From: Paenibacillus sp. 1011MAR3C5
Lineage (GTDB): Bacteria > Bacillota > Bacilli > Paenibacillales > Paenibacillaceae
DNA: 64,000 bases
NCBI RefSeq assembly: GCF_003591485.1
Contig: NZ_QZCF01000005.1
Coordinates: forward strand, 124,001 to 188,000
Direction: 5' to 3'
Every line of letters starts with the position of its first letter. The stretch's first letter is position 1. Both the position numbers and the translations under genes were made by a program. The notes beneath the pieces were generated by a model that saw only the letters and a program-made list of their open reading frames with translations, was not told where the DNA came from and searched no databases. Positions 1 to 9,326 of the stretch are shown piece by piece.

Positions 1-2031
1 CGCTCCTTCGGTCAAGGCGGCTCCGGAGCGCCATCTGGCAATCGTCCGGCGCAAGCTCCGCAAGGACAAAGCCGCAGCTTTGATTCTAATGCAGGCAGAT
101 CGCAGCCCCGCACCGGCAGCGATGATCGTGGCGGCAACAAGAACAACCGCAATGGCGGCAATCAGAAGCGCTTCGAGGACGGTCGTCCGGGCTACGGCGG
201 CAACCGCGGCAACAACCGCGGAGGCAAAGGCCGGAACAACAGAGGCCCGCAACAGCCTCCACGTGAGAAAATCGACAATACGCCGAAGAAAATTATTGTC
301 CGCGGCACGCTGACTGTCGGCGATCTGGCGAAGCTGCTGCATAAGGACGCTTCCGAAGTCATCAAAAAGCTTCTGTTCCTTGGCGTAATGGCGACGATCA
401 ACCAAGAAATCGATATGGATGCGATTCTTCTGATCGCTGGCGAATACGGCGTAGAAGTTGAAGTGAAGATTCCGGTTGAGGAAGACGACTTCGAGAATGT
501 GGAAGAGAACGATGATGAAGAGGTATTGATTGGCCGTCCACCGGTTGTGACCATCATGGGCCACGTCGACCACGGTAAAACAACACTCCTGGATTCGATT
601 CGCAAAACGAACGTGACAGGGGCAGAAGCCGGCGGCATTACCCAGCATATCGGCGCATACCAAGTCGAAATCAACGGCAAAAAGATTACGTTCCTGGATA
701 CGCCAGGCCATGAAGCGTTCACGCTCATGCGCGCACGCGGCGCACAGGTGACTGATATTACCATTATTGTCGTAGCTGCGGATGACGGCATCATGCCGCA
801 AACCGTAGAAGCGATTAACCATGCCAAAGCGGCTGGCGTACCGATTATTGTTGCAGTGAACAAGATCGATAAGCCGGAAGCGAACGCGGATAAAATCAAG
901 CAAGAAATGACGGAATATGAACTTGTGCCTGAAGAGTGGGGCGGCGATACAATCTTTGTTGAAGTGTCCGCTAAGCAGCGCATTAATCTGGAAGGCTTGC
1001 TTGAGATGATCCTGCTCGTTGCAGAAGTGAACGAGTTCAAGGCGAATCCGAACAAGCGCGCCAGAGCGACGGTTATCGAAGCTGAGCTGGATAAAGGCAA
1101 AGGCCCTGTCGCACGTATTCTCGTGCAGCACGGCACGCTCAAGATCGGTGACGCATTCGTAGCGGGCAACTGCTTCGGCCGTGTCAGAGCGATGGTGAAC
1201 GATCGTGGACGCAGACTGAAGGAAGCAGGCCCGTCGACTCCGATCGAGATTACTGGCTTGACAGAAGTGCCGCAAGCGGGCGATCCGTTTATGGTGTTCG
1301 AAGACGAGCGCAAAGCACGTGCAATCGCAGAGCGCCGTGCGATCAAGCATCGCCAATCCGAAATGGGCGCCAATACGCGCGTTACGCTGGATGATCTGTA
1401 TACGCATATTAAAGACGGAGAGATCAAGGATCTTAACGTCATTATCAAAGCAGATGTTCAAGGCTCCGCTGAGGCGCTCAAAGGCTCCCTGGCGAAGATC
1501 GATATCGAAGGCGTACGCGTTAAAATCATTCATAATGGCGTAGGCGCCATTACGGAATCGGATATCATCCTGGCATCCGCTTCGAACGCGATTGTCATCG
1601 GTTTCAACGTCCGTCCTGATCCGCAAGCGGAAGCTACAATCGCTCAAGAGAAAGTTGACGTGCGCATGCACCGCGTCATCTACAACGTAATTGACGAGAT
1701 CGAGCAAGCCATGAAGGGCATGCTGGATCCGATCTACAAAGAAGTTGTAATCGGCCATGCCGAAGTGCGCAACGTATTCAAAGTAACGAAAGTCGGCGCG
1801 ATTGCCGGTTCGATGATTGTGGACGGCAAGATCACGCGCGCTGCGGAAGCAAGAGTCATTCGCGACGGAATCGTCGTCTATACAGGCAAAATCGACTCCC
1901 TCAAACGGTTCAAGGATGATGCCAAAGAAGTGGCCCAAGGCTATGAGTGCGGTATAACGCTTGAACGCTTTAGCGATATTAAAGAGGGAGATATGATTGA
2001 AGCGTTTGTCATGGAAACGGTAGAGAGGTGA
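1..2031 (+). CDS. infB: Translation initiation factor IF-2 (5'-truncated by the window edge)
   Basis: GTPase that delivers fMet-tRNA to the 30S subunit and drives subunit joining. The frame is open from base 1, so the start lies outside the window; 676 codons remain. The first ~80 visible codons are a Gly/Asn/Arg/Gln-rich low-complexity linker. The IF2N-type segment follows (about residues 96-140 of the fragment), then the G domain with GHVDHGKT (about 187), DTPGHE (about 235) and NKID (about 287). The rest covers domains II-IV and ends in the usual [15 protein letters not shown] region. The ATG at 388 is not a start, because homologous coding continues upstream of it. rbfA begins 7 bp after the stop, as in the nusA-infB-rbfA operon of other Firmicutes. 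Identification is secure. Confidence 0.97.
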   Translation, partial: RSFGQGGSGAPSGNRPAQAPQGQSRSFDSNAGRSQPRTGSDDRGGNKNNRNGGNQKRFEDGRPGYGGNRGNNRGGKGRNNRGPQQPPREKIDNTPKKIIVRGTLTVGDLAKLLHKDASEVIKKLLFLGVMATINQEIDMDAILLIAGEYGVEVEVKIPVEEDDFENVEENDDEEVLIGRPPVVTIMGHVDHGKTTLLDSIRKTNVTGAEAGGITQHIGAYQVEINGKKITFLDTPGHEAFTLMRARGAQVTDITIIVVAADDGIMPQTVEAINHAKAAGVPIIVAVNKIDKPEANADKIKQEMTEYELVPEEWGGDTIFVEVSAKQRINLEGLLEMILLVAEVNEFKANPNKRARATVIEAELDKGKGPVARILVQHGTLKIGDAFVAGNCFGRVRAMVNDRGRRLKEAGPSTPIEITGLTEVPQAGDPFMVFEDERKARAIAERRAIKHRQSEMGANTRVTLDDLYTHIKDGEIKDLNVIIKADVQGSAEALKGSLAKIDIEGVRVKIIHNGVGAITESDIILASASNAIVIGFNVRPDPQAEATIAQEKVDVRMHRVIYNVIDEIEQAMKGMLDPIYKEVVIGHAEVRNVFKVTKVGAIAGSMIVDGKITRAAEARVIRDGIVVYTGKIDSLKRFKDDAKEVAQGYECGITLERFSDIKEGDMIEAFVMETVER

Positions 2032-2038
2032 ATTAAGC

Positions 2039-2395
2039 ATGGCAAAAATACGCGTAGGACGGGTCAGCGAGCAGATTAAGAAAGAGCTGAGCCAAATTAT
2101 CCAGATGGAGCTCAAGGATCCTCGTATCGGGTTCATTACGGTAACTGGTGTTGAGACAACCAGCGATTTGTCTCAAGCCCGCATCTATCTGAGCGTGCTC
2201 GGCAGTGACGAACAAAAGGAAGCAACGCTTAAAGCGTTGGCAAGTGCAACAGGCTATCTGCGTTCCGAGCTGGGCAAGCGCATGAAGCTGCGCCATACGC
2301 CGGAGCTGCTGTTCAAGTTCGACAGCAGCATCGAATATGGCAGCCGCATTGAATCGCTGCTTGACGATATTAATCGCGGGAACGAATCGAATTGA
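2039..2395 (+). CDS. rbfA: 30S ribosome-binding factor A
   Basis: Small KH-fold protein needed for late 30S subunit and 16S rRNA 5'-end maturation. The 118 residues match the normal family length. The N-terminus (VGRVSEQIKKELSQII) and the core LKDPRIGFITVTGVETTSDLS are characteristic. The ATG follows an AGAGGTGA ribosome binding site located in the end of infB. The TGA stop shares its last base with the ATG of the next gene (TGATG), indicating translational coupling. Confidence 0.96.
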   Translation: MAKIRVGRVSEQIKKELSQIIQMELKDPRIGFITVTGVETTSDLSQARIYLSVLGSDEQKEATLKALASATGYLRSELGKRMKLRHTPELLFKFDSSIEYGSRIESLLDDINRGNESN

Positions 2396-3381
2396 TGAGC
2401 GGCAACCAAATGGTACAGCAGTTGGATGAAGCATTGGCCTTTATTAAGGCCAATGCTTCCTTCCTTGTCGTGTCGCATGTTCAGCCGGATGGAGACGCCA
2501 TCAGCTCGACGCTGGTCGTCAGCTGGCTGCTTGAACGAATGGGCAAAAAGGCCGTCATGATCAATGAGAGCGAGCTGCCTGCCCGTTTGCAATATTTGCG
2601 CGGCTTTGACGATATCCGATCATTAAAGCATGAGCGGCCAGAAGTTTCCTTCGACGCGGTAATCGCGGTCGATTGCGCTGATTATCGCCGTATGGGGGAA
2701 GTAGTCTCCATGTTTCCGGAGAACTGCCGCCTGCTCAACATCGATCATCATCCGACGAATAACGGCTTTGGTACCGTTAATGTCATTCGTCCCGAAGCTG
2801 CGGCGACGGTTGAAATATTATATGATCTGATCATTCATGCGGGATTAACGCCGGATCTGGAATGCGCAAAGGCTATCTATACAGGCCTGCTAACTGATAC
2901 GGGCGGATTCCGCTATTCCAATACAACCCCTCGCGTCATGGAGATTGCCGCCAGCTTGCTGGGTCTGGGCGTGTCCGGAAGCGAACTTGCTGATCATCTG
3001 CTGGAGAAAATGACGATTGCCAAGCTGAAGCTGCTTCAAACCGCGCTTGCGAGATTGACCTTCAGCGAAGATTTGAAGATCGGCTGGCTTTACATCGGCA
3101 AGGAAGATTTGGCTGAATGCGGCGCCGTTTCCGAGGATCTGGAAGGCATCGTGAATTATGCGCTTAACGTAGATGGCGTAGAAGTCGGCATCCTTTTCAA
3201 GGAGACGAGCGATGGTGCTGTCAAAGCCAGCATGCGTTCAGCAGGCAAGGCGGATGTGGCGGCGATTGCCCAATCCTTTGGCGGGGGCGGACATGTCCGC
3301 GCATCCGGCTGTAGATTGGAAGGGCCGCTTGAGGGCGCGATGAGCGGTTTGGTAGAAGCAGTTAGAAAGGCGTTGGTATAA
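2395..3381 (+). CDS. nrnA: DHH-family bifunctional oligoribonuclease / pAp phosphatase
   Basis: Degrades 2-5 nt RNA remnants to mononucleotides and dephosphorylates pAp. The DHH metal sites are visible: HVQPDGDA near residue 28, a DCAD motif near 93 and IDHHPTNN near 117. The C-terminal DHHA1 domain carries GGGGHVRASGC near residue 295. The position between rbfA and truB equals that of B. subtilis-group nrnA homologues. The chosen ATG overlaps the rbfA stop; a TTG one codon upstream is also possible. The end is 3 bp from truB. Confidence 0.93.
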   Translation: MSGNQMVQQLDEALAFIKANASFLVVSHVQPDGDAISSTLVVSWLLERMGKKAVMINESELPARLQYLRGFDDIRSLKHERPEVSFDAVIAVDCADYRRMGEVVSMFPENCRLLNIDHHPTNNGFGTVNVIRPEAAATVEILYDLIIHAGLTPDLECAKAIYTGLLTDTGGFRYSNTTPRVMEIAASLLGLGVSGSELADHLLEKMTIAKLKLLQTALARLTFSEDLKIGWLYIGKEDLAECGAVSEDLEGIVNYALNVDGVEVGILFKETSDGAVKASMRSAGKADVAAIAQSFGGGGHVRASGCRLEGPLEGAMSGLVEAVRKALV

Positions 3382-3384
3382 CCG

Positions 3385-4317
3385 ATGGATGGCATTTTGG
3401 CCGTTTGGAAGCCGGAGGGCTGGACATCGCATGATGTTGTTGCCAAAGTCAGACGGCTGCTTAAGCTGAAACGAGTTGGACATACCGGCACGTTGGACCC
3501 CATGGTTACGGGTGTATTGCCCTTATGCCTGGGCCGGTCCACTAGGGTCGTTGAATATGTGCAGGAGAGGCCTAAAGCTTATGAAGCGGTGCTCAGACTG
3601 GGCATAGCTACCGATACGGAGGATCTGACGGGCGAGGTCATCGACCGACAGCCCGTCGGTACGCTTAGTGAAGCTCAGGTCGGGGAAGTGCTGCAGCGGT
3701 TTCTCGGGACGATCGATCAAGTGCCTCCCATGTTCTCGGCTGTCAAAGTAGACGGGAAGCGCCTCTATGAATTGGCGAGGGAAGGGAAGACGGTTGAGCG
3801 CAAGTCCAGGCAGGTCACCATTCATGCGATCTCCTTGCTGAAGGCAGAGCTGGAGGGCGATCAGCCTGAAATTACGTTTTCGGTTGTTTGCTCCAAAGGC
3901 ACGTACATTCGCACGTTATGCGTCGATATTGGGAGAGCGCTAGGGCTACCTGCTACGATGGCGAAGCTGACTAGAACGATGTCAGGCGGTATAACGGCGG
4001 AGGGATGCCTTACGCTGGAGCAGATCGGTGAGCTTGCACAGGCCGGTGAGCTTGAGAAGCATCTCATTCCGGCGGACCGGGCGATCGCGCATATCCCGTA
4101 TGCGACGGTATCACCGAGTTCCGCACAGCAAGCGCTGCGGGGCCAGAAGCTGCAGCTGTCGCAAGCGGCTCTGGCATCAGGTGAGTGGAAGCAGGATATG
4201 CTTGTCCGTTTGTACGAATCTTCCGCGAGCGGAGCATTTCTAGGCATATTCCAAGTCGATGTCGACACCTCGCAGGTGAGACCAGTCAAAGTATTTTCGG
4301 ATTCCAGCCAACCCTAA
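3385..4317 (+). CDS. truB: tRNA pseudouridine-55 synthase
   Basis: Makes pseudouridine 55 in the T-loop of tRNAs. The N-terminal signature GHTGTLDPMVTGVLPLCLG contains the catalytic aspartate (D38). The segment KGTYIRTLCVDIGRALG near residue 175 is the conserved TruB/Cbf5 motif III region. The length of 310 residues is normal. The start is 3 bp after the nrnA stop, so the genes are probably co-translated. The C-terminal ~90 residues resemble the variable C-terminal domain seen in Firmicute TruB. Confidence 0.96.
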   Translation: MDGILAVWKPEGWTSHDVVAKVRRLLKLKRVGHTGTLDPMVTGVLPLCLGRSTRVVEYVQERPKAYEAVLRLGIATDTEDLTGEVIDRQPVGTLSEAQVGEVLQRFLGTIDQVPPMFSAVKVDGKRLYELAREGKTVERKSRQVTIHAISLLKAELEGDQPEITFSVVCSKGTYIRTLCVDIGRALGLPATMAKLTRTMSGGITAEGCLTLEQIGELAQAGELEKHLIPADRAIAHIPYATVSPSSAQQALRGQKLQLSQAALASGEWKQDMLVRLYESSASGAFLGIFQVDVDTSQVRPVKVFSDSSQP

Positions 4318-4433
4318 CATCACGACCATTGAGCCCGGGATTCACCGCAAAACGTTAGCTGGACTTCCGCGAAGGGCGATGGGTCATTCGCAGAAGCACC
4401 ATTAAAGTTCATGTAGAAATGCAGGTGTCATCG

Positions 4434-5381
4434 ATGGAGATTATTCCTTTATCATATCCTTTGAGCCAAGCGGGAGACGGGTTCATCGGCAAACAAATGG
4501 CAATTGCGATGGGCCATTTCGATGGTGTGCACCGCGGCCACCAGAATGTTGTAAGGCAAGCTGTAGCGCATGCCCGCAAGTCGGATATGCTGTCAGCCGT
4601 CCTGACCTTCTCCCCGCATCCCAAAGAAGTATTGGGTCACGGCGACCAGTATTACCGCTGCCTGACGCCGATACAGAGCAAGATGAGATTATTCGAAGAA
4701 CTAGGCGTTGACGTTGTGTTCGTAATGAAGTTCGATCATACGTTAGCGGCTTTGACGCCGGGGCAGTTCGTAGCGGATGTGCTGATCCCGCTAGGCGTCA
4801 AGCATGCCGTCGTCGGCTTTGACTTTACGTTCGGCAATCGGGGCTCGGGCAATGCGGAGATGCTCCGCGAGCTGGGCGGGACCGATTTTACGATCGATAT
4901 TGTGGAGCCGCTCTTCGAGAACGGCAAGAAAGTAAGCAGCACCTATACGAGAGAATCGCTGGAGAATGGTGACTTGACGATGGCCCATACGTTGCTGGGC
5001 CGCCCATACGAGGTTGTCGGCACGGTCGTCCATGGTGACGGAAGAGGGCGAACGATTGGCTTCCCGACTGCGAATCTGGAATTGTTGGCCCCATATGTCT
5101 CGCCAAGCCTCGGCGTATATGCCATTACGGCATGGGTGGACGGCAAGTCGTACGGCGGCGTGTTGAATCACGGTATGAAGCCGACCTTCAACAAGTCGGA
5201 GATTGTACCGGTGATGGAAGCGCATCTGTTCGACTTCGACCAGGATATCTATGGCATGGAGATGACCGTTCAGTTCCAGTACTTTATTAGACCGGAGCAG
5301 AAGTTTGGTTCCGTCTCCGAGCTGATTGCGCAGATTGCTGCGGATTCTGATCGGGCAAGATCGCTGCTCACCGAACTTTAA
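4434..5381 (+). CDS. ribF: Bifunctional riboflavin kinase / FAD synthetase
   Basis: Converts riboflavin to FMN and FMN to FAD. The N-terminal nucleotidyltransferase half has MGHFDGVHRGHQNVV. The C-terminal flavokinase half has GDGRGRTIGFPTANL. The start is set at ATG 4434 because AGGTG lies 6 nt upstream; an in-frame ATG at 4419 would add five residues but has no good ribosome binding site. The gene follows truB after 116 bp without any clear promoter or terminator, the usual truB-ribF order. Confidence 0.95.
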   Translation: MEIIPLSYPLSQAGDGFIGKQMAIAMGHFDGVHRGHQNVVRQAVAHARKSDMLSAVLTFSPHPKEVLGHGDQYYRCLTPIQSKMRLFEELGVDVVFVMKFDHTLAALTPGQFVADVLIPLGVKHAVVGFDFTFGNRGSGNAEMLRELGGTDFTIDIVEPLFENGKKVSSTYTRESLENGDLTMAHTLLGRPYEVVGTVVHGDGRGRTIGFPTANLELLAPYVSPSLGVYAITAWVDGKSYGGVLNHGMKPTFNKSEIVPVMEAHLFDFDQDIYGMEMTVQFQYFIRPEQKFGSVSELIAQIAADSDRARSLLTEL

Positions 5382-5392
5382 GCGTGCCTTCC

Positions 5393-5422
5393 TCGACAAA
5401 TAGGGAGCAGTTATGCTATACT
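5393..5422 (+). promoter_or_regulatory. Probable SigA promoter for rpsO
   Basis: TCGACA, 18 bp spacer, then an extended -10 (TGC directly before TATACT). It lies just behind ribF and points at rpsO. This would give a leader of roughly 130 nt. Pattern-based prediction only. Confidence 0.5.
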
Positions 5423-5428
5423 TGAGAA

Positions 5429-5556
5429 CGTTGTGACTGGCATAGGGTTCATTCTATGGACGAGCAGCCAGCCGCATACTGAACCTTAGCTTGGTTGCCC
5501 GATCTCACCGTCGGCGGCGAGGCTAATGGCGATTACGAAGAAGGAGGTGAACAAGG
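5429..5556 (+). promoter_or_regulatory. Structured 5' leader of rpsO, candidate S15 autoregulatory element
   Basis: The leader between the predicted promoter and rpsO holds nested inverted repeats: CCTTAGC around 5484 can pair with GGCTAATGG around 5520, enclosing a CCGA/TCGG stem. It ends in a strong AAGGAGGTGAAC ribosome binding site at about 5541. S15 is known to repress its own messenger by binding structured leaders in bacilli, so a feedback element is plausible. Assignment to a known leader class was not verified. Confidence 0.35.
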
Positions 5557-5826
5557 ATGGCAATCACTCAAGAACGCAAAAATGAACTGATTGAGACTCA
5601 CAAAACTCACGCGAGCGACACGGGTTCTCCTGAAGTTCAAGTCGCTATCCTTACGGAAAACATCGTGAACTTGACTCAACACTTGCGCGAGCACAAGAAG
5701 GATCATCATTCCCGTCGCGGCTTGCTGAAGATGGTTGGTCAACGCCGTAAGTTGTTGGCTTACTTGAAGAACAAAGACGTAAGACGTTACAGCGCATTGA
5801 TCGAAAAACTCGGTCTTCGCCGTTAA
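5557..5826 (+). CDS. rpsO: 30S ribosomal protein uS15
   Basis: Primary 16S rRNA binding protein at the central-domain three-way junction. The 89 residues are the exact family length. The typical segments [31 protein letters not shown] and [11 protein letters not shown] are present. A near-perfect Shine-Dalgarno sequence precedes the ATG. It is followed by its own terminator, then pnp, which is the conserved rpsO-pnp pair. Confidence 0.98.
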   Translation: MAITQERKNELIETHKTHASDTGSPEVQVAILTENIVNLTQHLREHKKDHHSRRGLLKMVGQRRKLLAYLKNKDVRRYSALIEKLGLRR

Positions 5827-5839
5827 AACATGCGTGACG

Positions 5840-5900
5840 AAAAGCAACCTGATTCATCCCGGCCTCCAGTTCACTGGAACAGGGGTTCGGGTTGCTTTTT
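5840..5900 (+). terminator. Rho-independent terminator between rpsO and pnp
   Basis: Arms AAAAGCAACC (5840-5849) and GGTTGCTTTT (5890-5899) with an inner hairpin and a T-run at the end. It probably attenuates rather than fully blocks readthrough into pnp, which starts 23 bp later with no obvious separate promoter. Confidence 0.85.
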
Positions 5901-5922
5901 GTAATAGGAAAAAGGAGGGACT

Positions 5923-8028
5923 ATGATGCTTCAACGTATTGAAATGACGCTTGGCGGCAGACCACTGGTTCTGGAGACAGGACGACTGGCCAAACAAGCC
6001 AATGCGGCAGTTACGGTTCGTTATGGAGAGACGGTTATCTTATGTACCGTTACCGCTTCTTCAGAACCAAAGGACTTGGATTTCTTCCCGCTGACCGTCA
6101 ACTATGAGGAGCGACTGTATGCTGTCGGCAAAATCCCAGGCGGATTCATTAAGCGTGAAGGAAGACCGAGCGAAAAAGCGATTCTGTCCAGCCGTTTGAC
6201 AGATCGTACGATTCGTCCGCTATTCCCGGATGGATTCCGCAATGACATACAAGTTGCGAATATCGTAATGAGCGTGGATCAAGACCACTCGCCAGAAATC
6301 GCGGCAATGATCGGCACTTCCGCTGCGCTTTCGATCTCCGATGTACCATTTAATGGCCCCATTGGCGGCGTTGTTGTGGGTCGCGTGAACGGACAATTCG
6401 TTATTAATCCAACGGTAGCTCAAGAGTTGGAGACAGATATTTATGTCGTTGTCGCAGGTACTAGAGAAGCGATTATGATGGTTGAAGCTGAAGCTAGTGA
6501 GGTTTCGGAAGCTGTCATACTGGAAGCGATCATGTTCGGACATAACGAGATTAAATCCATCGTCTCGAAGATTGAAGAACTGCAGGCACTGTCCGGCAAA
6601 GAGAAGATGGCTGTTAAGCTACATACGGTAAATGCTACTGTTAACAGTGATGTTCGCGCCTTTGCTTCCGCACGTCTTGTGGATGCGATCAAAATTGCGG
6701 AGAAGCACGCGCGTCAAGAAGCGATCGATGCGGTTAACGCCGATACTGTCGCTCATTTCGAAGCGCAATATGCGGATACGCCTGAGCTGTTGTCCGATGT
6801 GAAGGAAGTACTGTACGATATCGTCAAGGAAGAAGTACGCCGCTTGATCACGCATGATAAAGTGCGTCCAGACGGCCGCGGACTCGACGAAATCCGTCCA
6901 ATTGAATGCGACGTTGCACTGCTGCCTCGTACACACGGCTCCGGCCTGTTCACACGCGGTCAGACGCAAGCGCTTAGCATTTGTACGCTCGGAGCAATGG
7001 GCGACGTGCAAATCCTCGACGGCATCTCGCCAGAGGAAACGAAGCGCTTCATGCATCATTACAACTTCCCGCCGTTCAGCGTAGGCGAGGCTCGTCCATT
7101 GCGTCCTCCAGGCCGCAGGGAAATCGGCCACGGCGCACTTGGCGAACGTGCATTGTCGAAGGTTATTCCGTCGGAAGCGGATTTCCCGTACACAATCCGT
7201 CTTGTGTCTGAGGTTCTGGAATCGAACGGTTCTACTTCCCAAGCCAGTATCTGTGCAAGCACGCTTGCAATGATGGATGCCGGTGTTCCGATTAAAGCTC
7301 CTGTAGCGGGTATCGCAATGGGTATGATCAAAGACGGAGACCACTTCTCGATCCTGTCTGATATTCAAGGCATGGAAGATCATCTCGGTGATATGGACTT
7401 TAAGGTTGCGGGTACTGCTGAAGGCGTAACAGCCATTCAGATGGACATCAAAATCGATGGCATCGACCGCAGCATTTTGGAGCAAGCGCTTGAGCAAGCA
7501 CGTCAAGGACGGATGCACATTTTGGGCAAAATGCTTGAAGTGATGTCCGCGCCGCGCACGAATTTGTCCAAGTATGCGCCTAAAATCTTGACCCTTCGTA
7601 TTAACCCGGACAAAATCCGTGACGTGATTGGCGCAGGCGGCAAAATCATCAACAAAATCATTGAAGAAACCGGCGTGAAAATCGATATCGAGCAAGACGG
7701 CATGGTATTCATTGCTTCTTCGAATGAAGAGATGAACCAAAAGGCCAAAGCGATTATCGAAGGAATCGTAAAGGAAGTCGTAATAGGCGAGATTTACCTC
7801 GGAACGGTGAAGCGCATCGAGAAATTCGGTGTATTCGTTGAGATTCTGCCTAACAAAGACGGACTTGTCCATATCTCGCAGCTGTCCACTGATCGCGTAG
7901 CGAAATGTGAGGATGTTGTGAAAATTGGCGATCAAATTACAGTGAAGGTTACGGAGATCGATCAGCAAGGCAGAATCAATCTGTCGCGCAAAGCGATTCT
8001 TACGGCAGAGGAGCCTGCTCAGTCTTAA
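5923..8028 (+). CDS. pnp: Polyribonucleotide nucleotidyltransferase (PNPase)
   Basis: Phosphorolytic 3'-5' exoribonuclease of the degradosome. The 701 residues contain two RNase PH-like halves (the first with [14 protein letters not shown] near residue 75, the second with the RPDGRG and [13 protein letters not shown] motifs). A helical linker joins them. A KH domain (about 555-615, [11 protein letters not shown]) and an S1 domain (about 621-690, [17 protein letters not shown]) follow. AAAGGAGGG lies upstream of two adjacent ATGs (5923 and 5926); either could be used. Confidence 0.98.
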   Translation: MMLQRIEMTLGGRPLVLETGRLAKQANAAVTVRYGETVILCTVTASSEPKDLDFFPLTVNYEERLYAVGKIPGGFIKREGRPSEKAILSSRLTDRTIRPLFPDGFRNDIQVANIVMSVDQDHSPEIAAMIGTSAALSISDVPFNGPIGGVVVGRVNGQFVINPTVAQELETDIYVVVAGTREAIMMVEAEASEVSEAVILEAIMFGHNEIKSIVSKIEELQALSGKEKMAVKLHTVNATVNSDVRAFASARLVDAIKIAEKHARQEAIDAVNADTVAHFEAQYADTPELLSDVKEVLYDIVKEEVRRLITHDKVRPDGRGLDEIRPIECDVALLPRTHGSGLFTRGQTQALSICTLGAMGDVQILDGISPEETKRFMHHYNFPPFSVGEARPLRPPGRREIGHGALGERALSKVIPSEADFPYTIRLVSEVLESNGSTSQASICASTLAMMDAGVPIKAPVAGIAMGMIKDGDHFSILSDIQGMEDHLGDMDFKVAGTAEGVTAIQMDIKIDGIDRSILEQALEQARQGRMHILGKMLEVMSAPRTNLSKYAPKILTLRINPDKIRDVIGAGGKIINKIIEETGVKIDIEQDGMVFIASSNEEMNQKAKAIIEGIVKEVVIGEIYLGTVKRIEKFGVFVEILPNKDGLVHISQLSTDRVAKCEDVVKIGDQITVKVTEIDQQGRINLSRKAILTAEEPAQS

Positions 8029-8069
8029 GACGAGCGGGCAATTCCCCGGCAAAGCCTATAGCATAAGCC

Positions 8070-8098
8070 AAAGAGTCAGAGCCATCTGTCTCTTTTTT
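8070..8098 (+). terminator. Terminator after pnp
   Basis: Arms AAAGAGTCAG and CTGTCTCTTT around the loop AGCCAT, one internal T-T mismatch, then T residues. It separates pnp from the next transcription unit. Confidence 0.8.
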
Positions 8099-8203
8099 GT
8101 TTTTATGGAGACGAGCATAATCTTGTCCTCCTGCTCATACATTGGTTCATGAGCGCATAGGCAGCCTGTCTCTCGCGCGACTGATGGAAATGGAGTGGGG
8201 GAT

Positions 8204-9208
8204 ATGCAGCTGAAGAAAGCCGCCGCCATTGCGGCGTGTATGCTGATGATACTCGTTTTCGTAAAAATGAACGGGGATATTGCGTCCTTCTTCGCCACGG
8301 TCAAGGCGGGGGATGCCGTGCAGGCGATTGGTCAGCCCATCTATTCGGAGGAAGAGAAGCGCGAGCTCTATCAAGCGATCGTAGCGGAGGCTGAGACGAA
8401 GGCGGTTGCGCCCATCGATGCTCGTCTGGATCGGGTATGGTACGCGATTCCCGGCTACAATGGGCTCTCCATCGATATCGACAAGACCTATGAGGCTGCG
8501 CTAAAGGCGCCGCGCAATAGTCCGATTCCTTATCAATATAAGGAGATTGCGCCTAAGATCCAGCTTTCTCAGCTAGGCCCTCAGCCGATCTATCGGGGCA
8601 ACCCGGACAAACCTATGATTTCTCTTATGATTAATGTGGCATGGGGGAATGAATATATCGATCCGATTCTTCAGACGCTTCAGGACAAAGGGGTTAAGGC
8701 GACGTTTTTCCTGGATGGAAGCTGGCTGAAAAAAAATGTGGATGTGGCCAAAAAGATTCAGGAGGCCGGTCATGAGCTATCCAATCATGCGTACTCCCAT
8801 CCTGATATGAAAAATTTAAGCAGAACGGAGCAATACAATCAGATCGGTAAGACCGAACAACTGTTGAAGGATTTGCTCCAAGTTGACAATAAGTGGTTCG
8901 CGCCACCTTCAGGCTCGTACAACTCGGCAACGGTTCAGATCGCCAGAGATCAGGGGCTCGGCACCGTTCTATGGACAATTGATACGGTGGATTGGCGGAA
9001 GCCGCCGGCTGATGCAGTCATTCGGAAAATATCGTCGAAGCTGGAGCCGGGATCGCTTATTCTGATGCATCCGACGGCTACAACCCGCGATGCGCTTGCC
9101 GGCATGATCGACAGTGCATTTGCGAAAGGCTACTCCATCGGGACGGTCAGCGAGACGCTGTCATCCGATCGGGTGATGCCTCGTGTTGAGGGAGCTCACG
9201 TATTTTGA
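8204..9208 (+). CDS. ylxY: Sporulation-type polysaccharide deacetylase-like protein (YlxY family), catalytic motifs partly lost
   Basis: Membrane-anchored or secreted protein: a hydrophobic N-terminal helix (about residues 5-22) precedes a NodB-fold domain (about 135-330). NodB motif 2 is kept (SNHAYSHPDM) and LILMHPT matches motif 5. The usual TFDDG of motif 1 is replaced by INVAWGNEY, and the motif-3 arginine is replaced (FAPPSGSYN instead of RPPxG), so ordinary deacetylase chemistry is doubtful. The start ATG 8204 has GGAG 8 nt upstream; a GTG at 8195 is possible. Position between pnp and mlpA equals ylxY in B. subtilis, hence the symbol. Confidence 0.8.
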   Translation: MQLKKAAAIAACMLMILVFVKMNGDIASFFATVKAGDAVQAIGQPIYSEEEKRELYQAIVAEAETKAVAPIDARLDRVWYAIPGYNGLSIDIDKTYEAALKAPRNSPIPYQYKEIAPKIQLSQLGPQPIYRGNPDKPMISLMINVAWGNEYIDPILQTLQDKGVKATFFLDGSWLKKNVDVAKKIQEAGHELSNHAYSHPDMKNLSRTEQYNQIGKTEQLLKDLLQVDNKWFAPPSGSYNSATVQIARDQGLGTVLWTIDTVDWRKPPADAVIRKISSKLEPGSLILMHPTATTRDALAGMIDSAFAKGYSIGTVSETLSSDRVMPRVEGAHVF

Positions 9209-9214
9209 TATAGT
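9186..9214 (+). promoter_or_regulatory. Probable SigA promoter for mlpA-dut
   Basis: TTGAGG, 17 bp, TATAGT. It lies across the end of the ylxY gene, so transcription would start near 9221, just before the hairpin repeats. Confidence 0.5.
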
Positions 9215-9233
9215 GGTATCATTCATGTTTGAA

Positions 9234-9313
9234 GCTTACGAAGTCGTTTTCTTTCTTCGTAAAACTTTTAAGCTTATGCTTACGAAGTAAGTTTTTACTT
9301 TGTAAAACTTTTT
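9234..9313 (+). repeat. Two-unit hairpin repeat array in the mlpA leader
   Basis: Two copies of a unit starting GCTTACGAAG, at 9234-9269 and 9278-9313. Unit 1 forms TTACGAAG/CTTCGTAA. Unit 2 forms TTACGAAGTAA/TTACTTTGTAA (one G-U) or, alternatively, AAGTTTT/AAAACTT. The array ends in TTTTT followed directly by the AGGAGGG ribosome binding site of mlpA. The same element family, in four copies, lies in front of dapA (14244-14392). Function unknown. Confidence 0.93.
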
Positions 9314-9326
9314 AGGAGGGCAACAG

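Noticed and set aside
192..1448. Long antisense open frame (418 codons) inside infB
   Set aside because: Shadow of the infB codon pattern; Ser/Ile/Arg-rich low-information protein, no ribosome binding site, no recognisable domain.
6619..8052. Antisense open frame of 477 codons inside pnp
   Set aside because: Shadow frame; no domain resemblance and unusual amino-acid composition (His, Arg, Asn and Phe rich).
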